Shown here: one piece after another, positions 40,723-49,505 of the stretch
Numbering within the stretch: the stretch's first letter is position 1
Layout of the letters: each line of letters begins with the position of its first letter
DNA from: Roseateles hydrophilus
GTDB lineage: Bacteria > Pseudomonadota > Gammaproteobacteria > Burkholderiales > Burkholderiaceae_C
Direction of reading: 5' to 3'
Length of the DNA stretch: 64,000 bases
Assembly: GCF_026712245.1 (NCBI RefSeq)
Contig: NZ_JAPPUY010000002.1
Coordinates: 248,001-312,000, forward strand
Translations under genes and position numbers: made by a program
The notes under the pieces: model-generated
Database searches by the model: none
The model's input: the letters and a program-made list of their open reading frames with translations, nothing else
Told to the model about the DNA's origin: nothing

Positions 40723-42606
40723 GTGAGTTCTTCCCACGCGGCCCGCAGCCCCTCGGCAACAGCAGGCCTGACCCTTGGCGCCCTGGGCGTCGTCTACGGC
40801 GACATCGGCACCAGCCCGCTCTATGCGCTGAAAGAGGTGTTCCACGGCGGCCATGTGGCCACCACCCCGGACAACATCCTCGGCGTGCTCTCCCTGCTGT
40901 TCTGGACGATGACCGTCGTCGTCTCGTTCAAGTACGTGCTGCTCATCCTGCGCGCCGACAACAACGGCGAGGGCGGCCTGATCGCCATGCTGGCGCTGGC
41001 CACCAACGCCGTGAACGACAAGCCGCCGCTGCGCCGCGTGCTGATGCTGGTGGGCCTGTTCGGCACGGCCATCTTCTTCGGCGACGCCGTCATCACACCG
41101 GCCATGACGGTGCTGGGCGCCATCGAGGGCATCGAGGTCTACGCGCCGCAGTACCACGACGCCGTGCTGCCCGTCACGCTGCTGGTGCTGGCCGGGCTGT
41201 TCGCGGTGCAGCGCTTCGGCACCGGCGGCATCGGCAAGGCCTTCGGGCCCGTGATGCTGGCCTGGTTCGTGAGCCTGGCGGCGCTGGGCCTGCCCTACAT
41301 CCTCGACAACCCGCGCGTGCTCGCGGCCGTCAACCCGGTCTATGCGCTGAACTTCTGCCTGGAATACCGCTGGGTGGCCTTCGTCGCCCTGGGCGCCGTG
41401 GTGCTGGTGGTCACCGGCGGCGAGGCGCTCTACGCCGACCTGGGCCACTTCGGCAAGAAGCCCATCCGCATTGCCTGGTACGGCATCGTCATGCCCGCGC
41501 TGGTCATCAACTACTTCGGCCAGGGCGCCATGCTGCTGAACAACCCGGAGGCCATCAAGAACCCGTTCTACCTGCTGGCGCCGGACTGGGCCGAGATCCC
41601 GCTGTTCCTGCTCGCCATGGCGGCTGCCACGGTGGCCTCGCAGGCGCTGATCACGGCGGCCTTCTCGGTCACCAAGCAGGCCATCCAGCTGGGCATCATG
41701 CCGCGCCTGCGCATCCTGCACACCAGCGTGCGCGACACCGGCCAGATCTACGTGCCCTTCATCAACTGGAGCCTGTTCGCGCTGGTGGTGGTGGCCGTGG
41801 TGTTCTTCGGCTCGTCCAGCAAGCTGGCCGGGGCCTACGGCGTGGCGGTCACCATCGACATGACCATCACCACCGTGATGACCTTCTTCGTCATCCGCTA
41901 CGGCTGGAAGTACCCGCTGGCGCTGTGCATCGCCGCCACGGGCATCTTCTTCGTCATCGACGTCACCTTCCTCGCCTCCAACCTGCTCAAGCTGGGCCAC
42001 GGCGGCTGGTTCCCGCTGCTGATCGGCGTCTGCGTGTTCACGCTGATGCTGACCTGGAAGCAGGGCCGGCGCCTGCTGTCCGACAAGCTGCGCCAGGACG
42101 CCATCGAGCTGCCCGCCTTCCTGGAGGCCGTGTTCATCAACCCGCCCACGCGTGTGTCGGGCACGGCGGTGTTCCTGTCGGCCGAGCGCGGCAGCACGCC
42201 CAACGCGCTGCTGCACAACCTCAAGCACAACAAGGTGCTGCACGAGCAGAACATCTTCGTCACCGTGAAGCACCACGAGGTGCCCTTCATCGGCTTCGAG
42301 AAGCGCTGCGAGGTCGAATCGCTGGGCAACAAGTGTTGGCAGGTGTCGCTGCACTTCGGCTTCAAGAACGAGCCCGACGTGCCCGAGGCGCTGGCGCTGC
42401 TGAAGACGCATGGCGTGCAGCTGGACGACATGGAGACCAGCTACTTCCTGAGCCGCGACATCATCATCCCGACCATCGGCTCGGGCATGTCGCTGTGGCG
42501 CGAGAAGCTGTTCGCCAGCATGCACCGCAACGCGTCGGCGGCGGCGGACTTCCTGCACCTGCCGACCAACCGCATCGTGGAGCTGGGCAGCAAGGTCGAG
42601 ATCTGA
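40723..42606 (+). CDS. kup: low-affinity potassium transporter Kup
   Basis: 627 residues, the normal Kup length. About twelve TM helices in the first 430 residues, with the family starts [37 protein letters not shown] and [19 protein letters not shown], then a cytoplasmic C-terminal domain ([31 protein letters not shown]). It imports K+ with protons. Start is GTG at 40723; no ATG gives the right N-terminus and no clear ribosome-binding site is seen. Confidence 0.95.
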   Translation: MSSSHAARSPSATAGLTLGALGVVYGDIGTSPLYALKEVFHGGHVATTPDNILGVLSLLFWTMTVVVSFKYVLLILRADNNGEGGLIAMLALATNAVNDKPPLRRVLMLVGLFGTAIFFGDAVITPAMTVLGAIEGIEVYAPQYHDAVLPVTLLVLAGLFAVQRFGTGGIGKAFGPVMLAWFVSLAALGLPYILDNPRVLAAVNPVYALNFCLEYRWVAFVALGAVVLVVTGGEALYADLGHFGKKPIRIAWYGIVMPALVINYFGQGAMLLNNPEAIKNPFYLLAPDWAEIPLFLLAMAAATVASQALITAAFSVTKQAIQLGIMPRLRILHTSVRDTGQIYVPFINWSLFALVVVAVVFFGSSSKLAGAYGVAVTIDMTITTVMTFFVIRYGWKYPLALCIAATGIFFVIDVTFLASNLLKLGHGGWFPLLIGVCVFTLMLTWKQGRRLLSDKLRQDAIELPAFLEAVFINPPTRVSGTAVFLSAERGSTPNALLHNLKHNKVLHEQNIFVTVKHHEVPFIGFEKRCEVESLGNKCWQVSLHFGFKNEPDVPEALALLKTHGVQLDDMETSYFLSRDIIIPTIGSGMSLWREKLFASMHRNASAAADFLHLPTNRIVELGSKVEI

Positions 42607-42670
42607 GCCTGTGCCCTGCGAAATCGCCGCAGCCGAGAGCGGCTTCGGGTCGACAGCAGGCCACCAACAG

Positions 42671-42697
42671 AAAACGGCCCCTCGGGGCCGTTGTTCA
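42671..42697. terminator. bidirectional terminator between kup and nitroreductase genes
   Basis: Stem ACGGCCC / GGGCCGT with a CTCG loop, flanked by AAAA on the left and TTGTT on the right, so it can work on both strands for the two convergent genes. Confidence 0.75.
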
Positions 42698-42711
42698 TGC
42701 AGCGCTGAAGT

Positions 42712-43347
42712 TCAGATCGTCGAGACGAACTGGTCCTTCGCGCGGCGCACCTTCTTCAGGTTCACCAGCCAGTCGCCGTCCGCCTGGCGGTAGCCCAGGG
42801 GCAGCAGCAGCACGGAGCGCAGGCCGCGGGCCTGGAGGCCCAGGATCTCGTCGACCTGGGCGGGGTCGAAGCCTTCCATCGGCGTGGCGTCGACCTGCTC
42901 TTCAGCCGCGGCGATCAGCGCCGTGCCCAGGCCGATGTAGGCCTGGCGGGCGGCGTGCTGGAAGTTCTCTTCGGCGCTGCGGTTCGGGTAGACCGACAGC
43001 AGCTTCTGGCGGTAGGCCTCCCAGCCGTCGTTCTTGAAGCCGCGCACCTCGTTCGTCAGGTCGAACATCTGGTTGATGCGCTCGGCCGTGTAGTTGTCCC
43101 AGGCGGCGAACACCAGCAGGTGCGACGCATCGGTGACCTGGGCCTGGTTCCACGCGTGCTCGCGGATGCGGGCGCGCAGCGCCGGGTCCTGGACGATCAG
43201 CACTTCATAAGGCTGCAGGCCGCTGGAGGTGGCGGTCAGGCGCACGGCTTCCAGGATGCGGTCCAGCTTGTCCTGCGGCAGGGGCAGGGCGGGGTTCATC
43301 TTCTTGGTGGCGTAGCGCCACTGGAGCTTGTCGATCAGGGTGGTCAT
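42712..43347 (-). CDS. NAD(P)H nitroreductase family protein
   Basis: 211 residues. FMN-dependent fold: KLQWRYATKKMNPALPLPQD and LEAVRLTATSSGLQPYEVLI at the start, VDATPMEGFDPAQVDEILGL with the flavin-contacting PMEGF motif, and LRSVLLLPLGYRQADGDWL. It resembles NfnB/YfkO-type oxygen-insensitive nitroreductases or dihydropteridine reductase. The true substrate is unknown. ATG at 43347 gives a normal length. A long inverted repeat GCCAAGGCC...GGCCTTGGC lies upstream at 43381-43427. Confidence 0.92.
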   Translation of the reverse strand: MTTLIDKLQWRYATKKMNPALPLPQDKLDRILEAVRLTATSSGLQPYEVLIVQDPALRARIREHAWNQAQVTDASHLLVFAAWDNYTAERINQMFDLTNEVRGFKNDGWEAYRQKLLSVYPNRSAEENFQHAARQAYIGLGTALIAAAEEQVDATPMEGFDPAQVDEILGLQARGLRSVLLLPLGYRQADGDWLVNLKKVRRAKDQFVSTI

Positions 43348-43448
43348 GGGAGGGGCAAACAACGCAAGGGGCGGCATGGTGCCAAGGCCGGCCTGCGGCT
43401 GCAGCGGGCCGCCGGCTTGGCCTTGGCGCGGCCCGGGATTGAGGGACG

Positions 43449-45830
43449 TCAGAAGTTCAGGCGGGCGCGGGCGTAGTAATACGCGCCGTTGAAGCCCACC
43501 GGCGACAGCACGTCGTACGGGAAGTTGCCGAAGTAGCTGATGTCGGCGATGGAGCGCGTCGGGTATTTGTCCGTCGCGTTGATGGCGCCCAGGCTCAGCG
43601 CCAGCGTCTTCGTGACCTGCACCTGGGCTTCCAGATCCAGCTGCCAGACAGCCGCGTAGGTCTGCGTCGGCACGAAGCCGTCGCCGAAGTCGAACACCCG
43701 CGTCGTGCTGCCGTGGCGCGTGGCGCGCGCCTGCAGGCCCCAGAGGCCGCCCTGCCAGTTGGCGCTGAGGATGTGGCGCTGGCGCGGCGACGCGTCGGTC
43801 AGCGTGTTGATCTCCTCCAGCCCGACGCTGCCGCCGCCGCGCACCGTGGTGCGGTTGACGGAGGCCGTCCAGCCCAGGCTCAGCTCGCCGCCCAGCGCGG
43901 CGCCGCGCCACTGCGTGACGAGGTCGGCGCCGCGGGTGCGGGTGTCCAGCGCATTGGTGAAGAAGTTGACGCCGTCGATGCCGCTCGCGCCGAACTTCGC
44001 GGCCAGCTCGCCGGCCAGGCCGTCGCGGCTGATGCGCTGCGACAGCGTGATGCGGTTCTTCACGCGGATCGCGTACGCGTCCAGCGTGGTGGACCACGCC
44101 TTGCCCGGCTGCCAGGAGACGCCCACGCTCGCGTTGCGCGAGGTCTCGGCCTTCAGGTCCTGCGCGCCGAGGTAGCGGGCGATCGGATGGTCCACCGGCA
44201 GCGTGCGCACCTGGCTCAGCGTGCCGCCGTCGCCGCGGTCGGTCACCGTGAACGCGAAGCCCTGCTGCGCGAGCGACGGCGCGCGGAAGTTGCTCGATAC
44301 GGCGCCGCGCAGCGCCAGCGTGCGGTCCAGCGCCAGGCGCGTGGACAGCTTGGCGGTCGTCGCGCCGCCGAAGTCGCTGTAGTGGTCGTGCCGCAGCGCG
44401 AGGTTGGCCTGCCAGTCGCGCGTCAGGTCGGCGCTGAGGTCCAGGTACGCGCCGGCCACGCTGCGGTGGCGCGTCGTCGCGTCGCCCGCCTGCAGGCCCG
44501 GGCCGGCCTGCGCGCCGGCCGGCGCGTCGAAGGTGCCGACCGCGTACGACGCCGCGTCGCCCGCGCCGGTCACGAAGCCGTCGCGGCGCAGGTCCAGCCC
44601 CGCGGCCAGTGTCAGCGGCCGTGCGATGCCGGCGACGTTGATCTCATGGCTCAGGTCCAGTGTGACGCCGGTGAGCCGGCTGCCGAAGTCGGCCAGGTGG
44701 AACTCGCGCGGGCTGGTGGCGCCCAGCGACGCGTTGATCGTGCGGCGCACGCCGTAGTCGAAGTCGTTGCGACCGTGGTTCAGCGCCACGTCCACGTCCC
44801 AGTCGGCCCAGCTCGTCTTCAGGCCGGCCACCAGCTGCAGGTCGCGGTTGTCGCCGGTGGTCTGCGGGCGGTAGCCGTCGGGGTAGACAGCCTTCACGTT
44901 GGCCCCGCTGTCCGGGTAGCGGAAATAGGCCGCGCCCAGCGAGCGGCGCTGCTGCCAGGTGCCGAAGGCATAGGCGCGCGTGCCGGGCGCCACGTCCGCC
45001 GCGCCGTTGAACCAGGCCTGCCACTGGTGGGTTTGCGGCTCGCCCGGCGCGTAGTTGCGCTGGCCGATGGTGGCGAGGTTGGCGGCGCTCTGGTCTTCCC
45101 ACGGCGGCAGCTCGTCCAGGCCGGCGCGGTTGGTGGCGTTGCGGTGCAGGCCTTCCAGGCCAGCGCGCAGGAAGCCGTTGCCGCCCAGCGCCCAGCCCTG
45201 CGTGACGCGGGCGGATTGCGTCTGCCCGTCGGTCAGCGTGCGGCCGATGGGCTCGAACTTCGTGTGGAAGGCGCCGAGCTCGGTGGTCAGCTCGCCGCCC
45301 GCCTTGCGCTCGTCCAGGATGATGTTGACGACACCGGCGATCGCGTCCGAGCCGTACTGCGCGCCGGCGCCATCGCGCAGCACCTCGATGCGGGCCACGG
45401 CCGACAGCGGGAGGGTGTTGAAGTCCACCGGGTTGGTGCCCTTGCCGGTCTTGGACTCCAGGTTCACGACGGCCGACGTGTGGCGGCGCTTGCCGTTGAC
45501 GAGCACCAGCACCTGGTCGGGCGACAGGCCGCGCAGCTGCGCGGCGCGCACGTGGTCGCCGCCGCCGGAGTTGGACTGGCGCGGGAAGTTGAACGACGGC
45601 AGCAGCGCCTGCAGCGCGGCGGCGAGGTTGCCGTCGGCACCGGCGGCGCGCAGCACATCGTCGCGGCTCAGCACGTCCACCGGCACGGCGGTGTCGGCCA
45701 GCGTGCGGTCCTTGGCGCGGGTGCCGGTCACGACGACGGCGTCCAGCGCGGTGGGCGAGGCCTGGGCGAAGGCGGCGCTGGCAAGCAGGGCCTGCGAGGC
45801 GGCGAGGGCGATGTGGCGGAGGGTGGGCAT
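43449..45830 (-). CDS. TonB-dependent outer-membrane receptor
   Basis: 793 residues. A signal peptide (MPTLRHIALAASQALLASAA) precedes LDAVVVTGTRAKDRTLADTA, the TonB-box region; plug domain (about 45-165) with LRGLSPDQVLVLVNGKRRHT, LPLSAVARIEVLRDGAGAQY and GSDAIAGVVNIIL. The barrel ends YYYARARLNF with the C-terminal Phe typical of outer-membrane proteins. Substrate unknown; no iron-, cobalamin- or heme-specific motif was recognised and there is no riboswitch in the 131 bases upstream. Divergent from the APC permease gene. Confidence 0.93.
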   Translation of the reverse strand: MPTLRHIALAASQALLASAAFAQASPTALDAVVVTGTRAKDRTLADTAVPVDVLSRDDVLRAAGADGNLAAALQALLPSFNFPRQSNSGGGDHVRAAQLRGLSPDQVLVLVNGKRRHTSAVVNLESKTGKGTNPVDFNTLPLSAVARIEVLRDGAGAQYGSDAIAGVVNIILDERKAGGELTTELGAFHTKFEPIGRTLTDGQTQSARVTQGWALGGNGFLRAGLEGLHRNATNRAGLDELPPWEDQSAANLATIGQRNYAPGEPQTHQWQAWFNGAADVAPGTRAYAFGTWQQRRSLGAAYFRYPDSGANVKAVYPDGYRPQTTGDNRDLQLVAGLKTSWADWDVDVALNHGRNDFDYGVRRTINASLGATSPREFHLADFGSRLTGVTLDLSHEINVAGIARPLTLAAGLDLRRDGFVTGAGDAASYAVGTFDAPAGAQAGPGLQAGDATTRHRSVAGAYLDLSADLTRDWQANLALRHDHYSDFGGATTAKLSTRLALDRTLALRGAVSSNFRAPSLAQQGFAFTVTDRGDGGTLSQVRTLPVDHPIARYLGAQDLKAETSRNASVGVSWQPGKAWSTTLDAYAIRVKNRITLSQRISRDGLAGELAAKFGASGIDGVNFFTNALDTRTRGADLVTQWRGAALGGELSLGWTASVNRTTVRGGGSVGLEEINTLTDASPRQRHILSANWQGGLWGLQARATRHGSTTRVFDFGDGFVPTQTYAAVWQLDLEAQVQVTKTLALSLGAINATDKYPTRSIADISYFGNFPYDVLSPVGFNGAYYYARARLNF

Positions 45831-45961
45831 GCGGGGCAGCGGTACAGCGGAAAGGGCCGAGAGCCTAGGGCCTGTTGGCCCCTTCGCTTCAGACAAGTTG
45901 CGCATATGCACATGCCAGGTCGCGTGCCGCTAGCATCGCGCCCTTTGCCCCGCGCTCCTTC

Positions 45962-47299
45962 ATGACCGCCACATCCTCCGCCCAGCCCGAACGCCGCCTC
46001 GACGTGCAGCATGCCGGCGCGCTGTGCGTGGGCATGGTCATCGGCGCCGGCATCTTCAAGACCTCACCCATGGCCGCGCAGGCGCTGGGCGACCCGACGC
46101 AGCTGCTGCTGGCCTGGGCGCTGGGCGGCGTGCTGTCGCTCATCGGCGGCCTGTGCTTTGCCGAGCTGGCGGCGGCTTTCCCCGACACCGGCGGCGACTA
46201 CCACTTCCTGCGCCGCGCCTATGGCCACCGGCTGGGCTTCCTGTTCGCGTGGTCGCGCTTCGCCGTCATCCACACGGGCTCGATGGCGCTGCTGGGCTTC
46301 GTCTTCGGCGACTACCTCGCGCAGGTGGTGGACCTGACGCCCTGGCTGGGCCCGCATGCCAGCGCGCTGATGGCGGCCGGGCTCATCGTGGGCCTCACGG
46401 CGCTGAACCTGCTGGGTGTGCGCGTGGGCCTGGGCACGCAGCTGGGCCTGAGTGCGGCCGTGCTGCTGGGCCTGCTGCTGCTGGGCCTGGGCGCGGGCGC
46501 ACAGGTGCTGGCCGGCCACGCGCCCGCCACGCCGCCGCCGGCCGTGCCGGGCACGGACTGGGGGCTGGCGCTGGTGTTCGTGTTCCTGGCCTACGGCGGC
46601 TGGAGCGACGCGGCCACGCTGTCTGCCGAAATGCGCGACCCGCAGCGCGGCATCCCGCGCGCGCTGCTGCTGGGCCTGGGCCTGGTGATGGGCCTGTACC
46701 TGCTGGCCAACTGGGCCTACCTGCGCGTGCTGGGCGTGGCCGGCCTGGCCGCCAGCGACGCCCCGGCGGCCGACCTGATGCGCATCGCCTTCGGCCGCGG
46801 CGCCGAGCTGCTGATGGTCGGCGTCGTCACGCTGACCGCGCTGTCGGTGATGAACGCGCTGCTGATTGCCGGCCCGCGCACCACCTACGCCGCCGCGCGC
46901 GACCTGGCCACCGAATGGCACCTCGCCCGCTGGAACCATGCCCGCGGCACGCCCACCGGTGCCGTGCTGGCCACGGCCGGCGTGGCGCTGGCGCTGGTGG
47001 CCTTCGGCGCGTTCACGCGTGGCGGCTTCTCGACCATGGTGGACTACCTGTCGCCGGTGTACTGGTTCTTCATGACGCTGAGCGCGCTGGCCGTCATCGT
47101 GCTGCGCCGCCGCGAGCCGGAGGTGCCGCGGCCGGTGCGCGTGCCGCTGTACCCGTGGCTGCCGCTGCTGTTCGCGGGCAGCAGTGCTTACGTGCTGTGG
47201 TCCAGCGTCGTCTACGTGAAGGCCGGCGCCGTCGTCGGCGTGGTGGTGCTGGCCGTGGGTGCGCTGCTGCTGTGGGGGCACGGCCGGCGCTCGCGCTGA
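45962..47299 (+). CDS. APC-superfamily amino-acid permease
   Basis: 445 residues, about twelve TM helices. The substrate-binding GMVIGAGIFKTSP of TM1 and FAELAAAFPDTGGDYHFLRR of TM2-3 are characteristic of APC transporters; a central VFVFLAYGGWSDAATLSAEM (TM6 region) is also clear. Amino acid or amine/H+ symport or exchange is likely. ATG at 45962 selected; an in-frame start 87 bases upstream would give an odd leader. The BenE-type transporter gene follows 10 bases after the stop. Confidence 0.9.
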   Translation: MTATSSAQPERRLDVQHAGALCVGMVIGAGIFKTSPMAAQALGDPTQLLLAWALGGVLSLIGGLCFAELAAAFPDTGGDYHFLRRAYGHRLGFLFAWSRFAVIHTGSMALLGFVFGDYLAQVVDLTPWLGPHASALMAAGLIVGLTALNLLGVRVGLGTQLGLSAAVLLGLLLLGLGAGAQVLAGHAPATPPPAVPGTDWGLALVFVFLAYGGWSDAATLSAEMRDPQRGIPRALLLGLGLVMGLYLLANWAYLRVLGVAGLAASDAPAADLMRIAFGRGAELLMVGVVTLTALSVMNALLIAGPRTTYAAARDLATEWHLARWNHARGTPTGAVLATAGVALALVAFGAFTRGGFSTMVDYLSPVYWFFMTLSALAVIVLRRREPEVPRPVRVPLYPWLPLLFAGSSAYVLWSSVVYVKAGAVVGVVVLAVGALLLWGHGRRSR

Positions 47300-47309
47300 C
47301 CCCGCCGCT

Positions 47310-48494
47310 ATGCTGGGCCGCATGCGCCCGTTGCTGAAAGACTTTTCCCCCGCCACCGTCGTCGCCGGCTTCGTCGCCGTGCTGGTGGGCTACACCAGCT
47401 CGGTGGCCATCATCTTCCAGGCTACGGTGGCATTAGGGGCGACACCTGCGCAGACCGCTTCTTGGTTGTGGGCACTGGGCCTGGGCATGGGGCTGACCAG
47501 CCTGGCCCTGAGCCTGTGGACGCGCCAGCCGGTGCTCACCGCCTGGTCCACGCCCGGCGCGGCGCTGCTGGCGTCCACGTCCGGCGTAGCCATGCCCGAG
47601 GCCATCGGGGCCTTCATCGTCTGCGGCCTGCTCATCGTGGCGGCCGGCGCCAGCGGCGGGTTCGAAAAGCTGATGGACCGCATCCCGGTGGCGATTGCGT
47701 CCGCGCTGCTGGCCGGCGTGCTGGCGCGCTTCGGGCTGGACGCCGTGGCCAGCGTGAAGACCGACCCCGGCCTCGTGCTCGCGATGGCTGCGGCCTACTT
47801 GGCCGGCCGCCGCTGGTGGGCGCGCTATGCCGTGCCCGGCGTGCTGGCGGTCGGCATCGCCTACGCGCTGGGCGAGGGGCGTCTGAGCTTCGCCGGGCTG
47901 GACACGTCGCAGCTGTGGGCGCTGCCGGTGTGGACCTCGCCCACGTTCACGTGGCATGCCGCCATCGGCATCGCGCTGCCGCTGTTCATCGTCACGATGG
48001 CCTCGCAGAACCTGCCCGGCGTGGCGGCCCAGCGGGCCAATGGCTACCAGACGCCGGTGTCGGCCTCCATCACCGTCACCGGCGCCGCCACCACGCTGCT
48101 GGCGCCCTTTGGCGGCTATGCGTTCAACCTGGCGGCCATCACGGCGGCCATCTGCATGGGCCGCGAGGCGCATGAAGACCCGGCCCGGCGCTACACGGCG
48201 TCCATCGCCGCCGGCCTGTTCTACGTGCTGCTGGGCCTGGCCGGCGGCGCCGTGGCGCTGCTGCTGGGCGCCTTCCCGCGCGAGTTGGTGGTCGCCATCG
48301 CGGGCCTGGCCCTGCTGGGCACCATCGCCGGGGCGCTGGGCACGGCACTGAAGGACGAGGCCCACCGCGATGCTGCCATCCTGACCTTCCTGGTGTGCCT
48401 GTCGGGCGTCAGCGCCTTCGGCATCGGCGCGGCCTTCTGGGGCGTGGTGGCCGGTGGCGTCGCCACGGCGGTGGCCGCGTGGCGGCGGCCCTAG
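47310..48494 (+). CDS. BenE-family benzoate/H+ symporter-like transporter
   Basis: 394 residues from ATG 47310 (390 from the ATG at 47322, perhaps the true start). About twelve hydrophobic segments. Family marks: FSPATVVAGFVAVLVGYTSS, LSLWTRQPVLTAWSTPGAAL, ASQNLPGVAAQRANGYQTPV and LLAPFGGYAFNLAAITAAIC. BenE members import aromatic acids such as benzoate, but no aromatic catabolic genes are next to it, so the substrate stays open. The start region carries TATGCTGGGCCGCATG, the same as before the second diguanylate cyclase gene. Confidence 0.88.
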   Translation: MLGRMRPLLKDFSPATVVAGFVAVLVGYTSSVAIIFQATVALGATPAQTASWLWALGLGMGLTSLALSLWTRQPVLTAWSTPGAALLASTSGVAMPEAIGAFIVCGLLIVAAGASGGFEKLMDRIPVAIASALLAGVLARFGLDAVASVKTDPGLVLAMAAAYLAGRRWWARYAVPGVLAVGIAYALGEGRLSFAGLDTSQLWALPVWTSPTFTWHAAIGIALPLFIVTMASQNLPGVAAQRANGYQTPVSASITVTGAATTLLAPFGGYAFNLAAITAAICMGREAHEDPARRYTASIAAGLFYVLLGLAGGAVALLLGAFPRELVVAIAGLALLGTIAGALGTALKDEAHRDAAILTFLVCLSGVSAFGIGAAFWGVVAGGVATAVAAWRRP

Positions 48495-48560
48495 CTGGGC
48501 AGGGCTGAGGGCCCTGTGCAACACTGGCCGGACTGCACTGCGCTCACTGCACCGCCGACC

Positions 48561-49505
48561 ATGAAGCTGCTTTTCGTTGCCGACCCGCTCGCCACCTTCA
48601 AGACCTACAAGGACTCCACCTTCGCGATGATGCGCGAGGCCGCCAAGCGCGGGCACACGCTGCTGGCCTGCGAGCCGCAGCAGCTGGTGTGGCTGCGCGG
48701 CGGCCGCGTGACGGCGCGGGCTGCCGTCGAGATTGCGCTGACCGGGGATGCCGACAACTGGTACACCGTGACCGCCACGGCCGACGTGGCGCTGGCCGAC
48801 GTCGACGCGGTGCTGATGCGCAAGGACCCGCCCTTCGACCCCGAGTTCTTCTACGCCACCCACCTGCTCAGCCAGGCCGAGCGGGAGGGCGCGCGTGTGT
48901 TCAACAAGGCTGCCGCGCTGCGCGAGCATCCGGAGAAGCTCGCGATCATGGAGTTCCCCGAGTTCATCGCGCCGACGCTGATCACGCGCGACGCGGCCGA
49001 GATCCGCGCCTTCCACGCCGAGCACCGCGACATCATCCTGAAGCCGCTGGACGGCATGGGCGGCATGGGCATCTTCCGCGTCAAGGACGACGGCCTGAAC
49101 CTCGGCGCCATCATCGAGACGCTGAACAAGGACGGCGCGCAGACGGTGATGGTGCAGCGCTTCATCCCGGCGATTGCCGAGGGCGACAAGCGCATCCTCA
49201 TCATCGGCGGCAAGCCGGTGCCGCACTGCCTGGCGCGCATCCCGCAGGGCGGCGAGGTGCGTGGCAACCTGGCGGCCGGCGGCAAGGGCGTGGCCCGGCC
49301 GCTGACTGCGCGGGACCGCGAGATTGCCGAGTACCTGGGCCCCATCCTGGCCGCGCGCGGCCTGCTGCTGGTGGGCCTGGACGTCATCGGCGAGAACGTC
49401 ACCGAGATCAACGTGACCAGCCCGACCTGCTTCCAGGAGATCACCGACCAGACCGGCTTCGACGTGGCCCAGATGTTCGTCGATGCGCTGGAGGCCGCGC
49501 TGTGA
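48561..49505 (+). CDS. gshB: glutathione synthetase
   Basis: 314 residues. Adds glycine to gamma-glutamylcysteine. ATP-grasp enzyme: MKLLFVADPLATFKTYKDST start, DAVLMRKDPPFDPEFFYATH, DIILKPLDGMGGMGIFRVK (ATP-binding loop), ILIIGGKPVPHCLARIPQGG and VTEINVTSPTCFQEI. Start at 48561 (an upstream in-frame ATG at 48516 gives a non-homologous leader). The stop overlaps the DUF885 gene (GTGA). Acts with gshA at 36172 to supply the glutathione used by the frmA/fghA pathway. Confidence 0.96.
   Translation: MKLLFVADPLATFKTYKDSTFAMMREAAKRGHTLLACEPQQLVWLRGGRVTARAAVEIALTGDADNWYTVTATADVALADVDAVLMRKDPPFDPEFFYATHLLSQAEREGARVFNKAAALREHPEKLAIMEFPEFIAPTLITRDAAEIRAFHAEHRDIILKPLDGMGGMGIFRVKDDGLNLGAIIETLNKDGAQTVMVQRFIPAIAEGDKRILIIGGKPVPHCLARIPQGGEVRGNLAAGGKGVARPLTARDREIAEYLGPILAARGLLLVGLDVIGENVTEINVTSPTCFQEITDQTGFDVAQMFVDALEAAL

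Noticed and set aside
43381-43427. Inverted repeat GCCAAGGCC...GGCCTTGGC read as a terminator
   Set aside because: No T-run follows on either strand; noted only in the nitroreductase entry.
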